44,079 nt of DNA from Folioceros fuciformis (Eukaryota > Anthocerotophyta > Anthocerotopsida > Anthocerotales): positions 1 to 44,079 of the forward strand of contig JBNGIO010005378.1 of NCBI GenBank assembly GCA_049999805.1, in the 5' to 3' direction. Below are positions 41,543 to 44,079 of the stretch, in pieces. Both the position numbers and the translations under genes were made by a program. Each line of letters begins with the position of its first letter. The first letter of the stretch is position 1. The notes below the pieces were generated by a model. That model did no database searches and was not told the origin of the DNA. It worked only from the letters and a program-made list of their open reading frames with translations.

Positions 41543-43204
41543 TCAAGAATTTTTGTGGCTCTGTAGGAGGCTGTTGAGGGGAATGGATGTTCCTTCTGTT
41601 TTCGCGATTATACAGGCTTCACAAGGAGGTAGCTCCTTGAATACTTGAGGTAATTGCTCATTATGACAGTCTTGTAGGGACATGTCTAACAGCTTACGCT
41701 TATTAACATGTCCCAATCGTGCATGCCACAGGACAACAAGATGCTTAGACTGTTTGGAAACCACAGCAGCCTTATGTTGGAGAACATATACATCCAGCCT
41801 ATACAAGCCATATTCAAGAACTCCTTTAAAAACAGGGAACTCAGGTGTGGTCTGTAGGTAGAAAAGGCAAACTTGTTCTGTAGCCTTCATCTCATATTTG
41901 CCAATCTGCATCAATTTGCTCAAGGAGAACAAATTTTTGGCCATTGATGGAACATACACTACATCTTCAAGTGTAAGTATCGAACCATCATGCAGAGGGA
42001 ACTTGCAGACCCCACTACCCTGAATAGGTAGACTAGTCCTGTTGGTTTCATCACCAAGTAGAACACGTTCGTTTGTGTAATTGGGGGTAAACTCATAGAA
42101 AAGTTCCCTGTTTCTCCAAATATGAGAAGTTGCACCGGAGTCCAAAAACCTGCTATCTTCAGCAGGAAAAGTACGTGCCAAACTAACAGTAAGTATCTTC
42201 ACTACTGACTTAGTGTCACCTTGTGTTTTAGATTTGGCTGATGCAGCTGCAACACTCTTCTGTGTACGCTGCGGCTCGCCTGCTTCCTTCCTCCTGCAGT
42301 CTCTTGCCCAGTGGCCTGCAATTCCACACCAATTGCAATTTCCAGGGCGCTTAACTGTTGCAGGAGGTCTATTATGAGAGTTTGCAGGCATTTTTCCCTT
42401 TCCTCTAAAAACCCTTTGGTTAATGGCCAGTATTTTTTCTGATCTGTTCTTAGGAACAGTCTGAGAAAAAGTTCTGCTTTGTTCTTCCTGGTACAGAGCC
42501 CCAATCACATCTTCTAATGTGACTGTGCTTGTACTTCCAAAGGCAACAGAAGCACTTGCATGGCGTATTGGGCCATTCTGGCTGGTCACAAAGGTCTGGT
42601 AGGAAGGAGGGAGTCTGGTCAGTAATTTGGCAACAGAATCAACCTCAGACATCGGAATGCCAGTTAACGAAGTGATCTGTGCCCTCAAATGTCTGAATTT
42701 GCTTGTGAATACAGCAACTTTCTCTCCCTCTCTCATACGTAGATTGTAGAATTCGTGCTTCAAAGCGCACAAAGTTAACACATTTTTAACTTGATGTGTC
42801 TTCTCTAGTTGATCCCATATCTCTGAAGCATTGGTTAGGAATTCAACTTCTGGGATGAGATCAGCATCCAGTCCTCCAATAAGAAGGGCAATCGCGATGC
42901 TGTTTAGTTCTTCCCATTCAGTTATCTTTTCTGCTGTGGGAGGAGGTATGGCGTTGGGGTCTGGTCTTCTGTATGTACCATCGACAATATTCCAGACATG
43001 TCGAGCTGTCAAGGTAGCTTTCATGCGAATACGCCATACAGGGTATTTGGTACCGTTAAAACGGTCTTTTTCCTTCAACTCTGATGTATATGTGGCCTTA
43101 GGTGCAATAGTAGTCGCCATACTGACAGTTGCTACTGAGTTCAGGCTTAGACTTTGCAGGCCATGGATTATGGAGTCAATGGCAGTAACTAGACCAAAGG
43201 TCAT
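41543..43204 (-). pseudogene. Copia gag, protease and integrase N-terminus
   Basis: A 553-residue frame from ATG 43204. The gag half carries YPVWRIRMKATL and EIWDQLEKTH typical of the UBN2-type gag. The zinc knuckle CNWCGIAGHWARDC is intact. The protease active site FLDSGATSHIW follows, then the integrase zinc-binding HARLGH...CEAC. The frame then shifts near 41545-41560, so the integrase core is read in another frame and no single polyprotein is possible. Confidence 0.88.
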
Positions 43205-43512
43205 AAAGCTAAGGACCAGGTAAAGCAGAAACTATGGTTTTGCAAACTCCGGTACATGCACTATAACCTCTTCAGTTTTGTTTACTTGTAATTTACAGGT
43301 TATGAATTAATTAAAAGGTATTCAGGAAGAGTGTGATGGAGGGCAGAGCACGAACAGGAAAGGGCTCATCAAGACTATAGCCTCATCGTGTTAAACTCCC
43401 CATCACATTTTTCCTTAGATCACCAAAAGCTACAACCTTTCAGAAATGACTCCTAGTTTTAAAAAAAACGTTTCAAAAACGAAACCCTAACTACCTCCTC
43501 GTTTCATTGCAG
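43205..43512. other. stretch between Copia gag and candidate exon
   Basis: Expected to contain the Copia leader and LTR but neither is recognisable. A telo-box motif (AAACCCTA) occurs near 43482. Confidence 0.35.
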
Positions 43513-43628
43513 AAAACAGTTTGAATGGGGAGATGAACAAACATAGCGAAGCATACTCTTGTAGGGGTGCAAGAGCACATCAAGAGACACAACGATTCAG
43601 ATCTGCCTCCTTAGAATCAGTCTTGCAG
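43513..43628 (+). CDS. candidate internal or first coding exon, unrecognised
   Basis: A 116-base segment lies between a good acceptor (cgtttcattgcag) and a good donor (TTGCAG followed by GTATGC). One frame is open across it (MNKHSEAYSCRGARAHQE). A start at the ATG at 43533 is possible. The next exon would lie in or beyond the 43677-43776 gap. No family is recognised. Confidence 0.25.
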
Positions 43629-44079
43629 GTATGCTCACAATCTCCAAAGCGCCCAATAATCAAGGTCAGATTTTGTNNNNNNNNNNNNNNNNNNNNNNNN
43701 NNNNNNNNNNNNNNNNNNNNNNNNNNNNNNNNNNNNNNNNNNNNNNNNNNNNNNNNNNNNNNNNNNNNNNNNNNNNACTGTTGGGAAATAATTTGAGATT
43801 GCGACTGTTTTATCTGTGAAATTTTGTTTGTTAAATTCTGAAGGGCAGATTTAAAATCTCTCTGTTGATAATGAATTGCCTTATGTAAACTTGCAGATTT
43901 ACAGGGACTGTCTCGCTGATTCAACCTCGATACGAATACATCAGGCTGAACATGTTCTGCGAACACTTTAGTCTTCTGTCTTCTAAGATGATTTTGTGTC
44001 TTCTTACCAAGACATTTTTCTTTCTCTAGATATTCATAGAAATCTAGATTAAAATCAGAAGATAAGTGTTGTCTTCGTA
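43629..44079. other. window end with 100-N gap (43677-43776)
   Basis: A 100-N placeholder and AT-rich flanks. A minus-strand frame across the gap has no motif. Confidence 0.5.

Larger units (their letters stand above)
38737..43204 (-). mobile_element. Ty1/Copia retrotransposon, decayed
   Basis: The order gag, protease, integrase, reverse transcriptase, RNase H on the minus strand is diagnostic of Copia. Long terminal repeats were not found at either side: bases 38420-38658 look LTR-like but have no partner beyond 43204. A primer-binding site was not found either. A 100-N gap (40622-40721) lies in the integrase-RT spacer. At least three inactivating changes are visible, described under the coding parts. 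Confidence 0.9.

Overview
The window looks like nuclear DNA of a land plant, most likely a seed-free vascular plant (fern or lycophyte). It holds a long intronless pentatricopeptide-repeat (PPR) gene, a plant-type WEE1 kinase, split plant genes with GT-AG introns, a Ty1/Copia element, LINE remnants and much decayed repeat. The species cannot be fixed from sequence alone.

Layout. 1-5.6 kb is repeat-rich: an OTU-protease-like relic, a LINE reverse-transcriptase tail and no intact gene. At 5.67-6.27 kb is a four-exon gene for EMC5/MMGT, a small ER membrane protein, visible only after joining exons. From 6.3 to 21.5 kb, all on the minus strand, is a tandem array of an unrecognised gene family. 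I label its members A (6.3-7.9), B (8.4-9.2, broken), C (10.1-11.3, one nonsense codon), D (12.2-13.7), E (15.0-16.3), F (17.6-17.9, deletion relic), G (18.4-18.6, scrambled fragment) and H (19.7-21.0). A ninth, divergent member, I, lies on the plus strand at 28.8-30.4 kb. Members share an ITGF-type motif, a block of the form ExxxGxVLGLxxxGxxIP and a [FY]NWA motif, followed by fast-changing basic tails. Several copies appear to have an upstream exon whose only coding content is the ATG, or ATG plus one codon, placed at the 5' splice site.

22.6-27.0 kb holds a head-to-head pair: an E-class PPR gene (minus) and a 2-oxoglutarate/Fe(II) dioxygenase (plus), separated by 348 bp. A truncated dioxygenase copy sits at 28.2 kb. 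32.5-34.6 kb holds a convergent pair: a twin-CX9C mitochondrial protein and an intronless WEE1-like kinase. 34.6-37.9 kb is tandem-repeat DNA, including a perfect 34-bp inverted repeat. 37.9-44.1 kb carries a possible host exon, a decayed Copia element in antisense orientation, another possible exon and two 100-base assembly gaps.

The most interesting content is the family. It expands by segmental duplication together with its flanks and shows every stage from intact gene to shredded relic. By eye its core resembles the plant mobile domain, so a transposon-domestication origin is possible but unproven.
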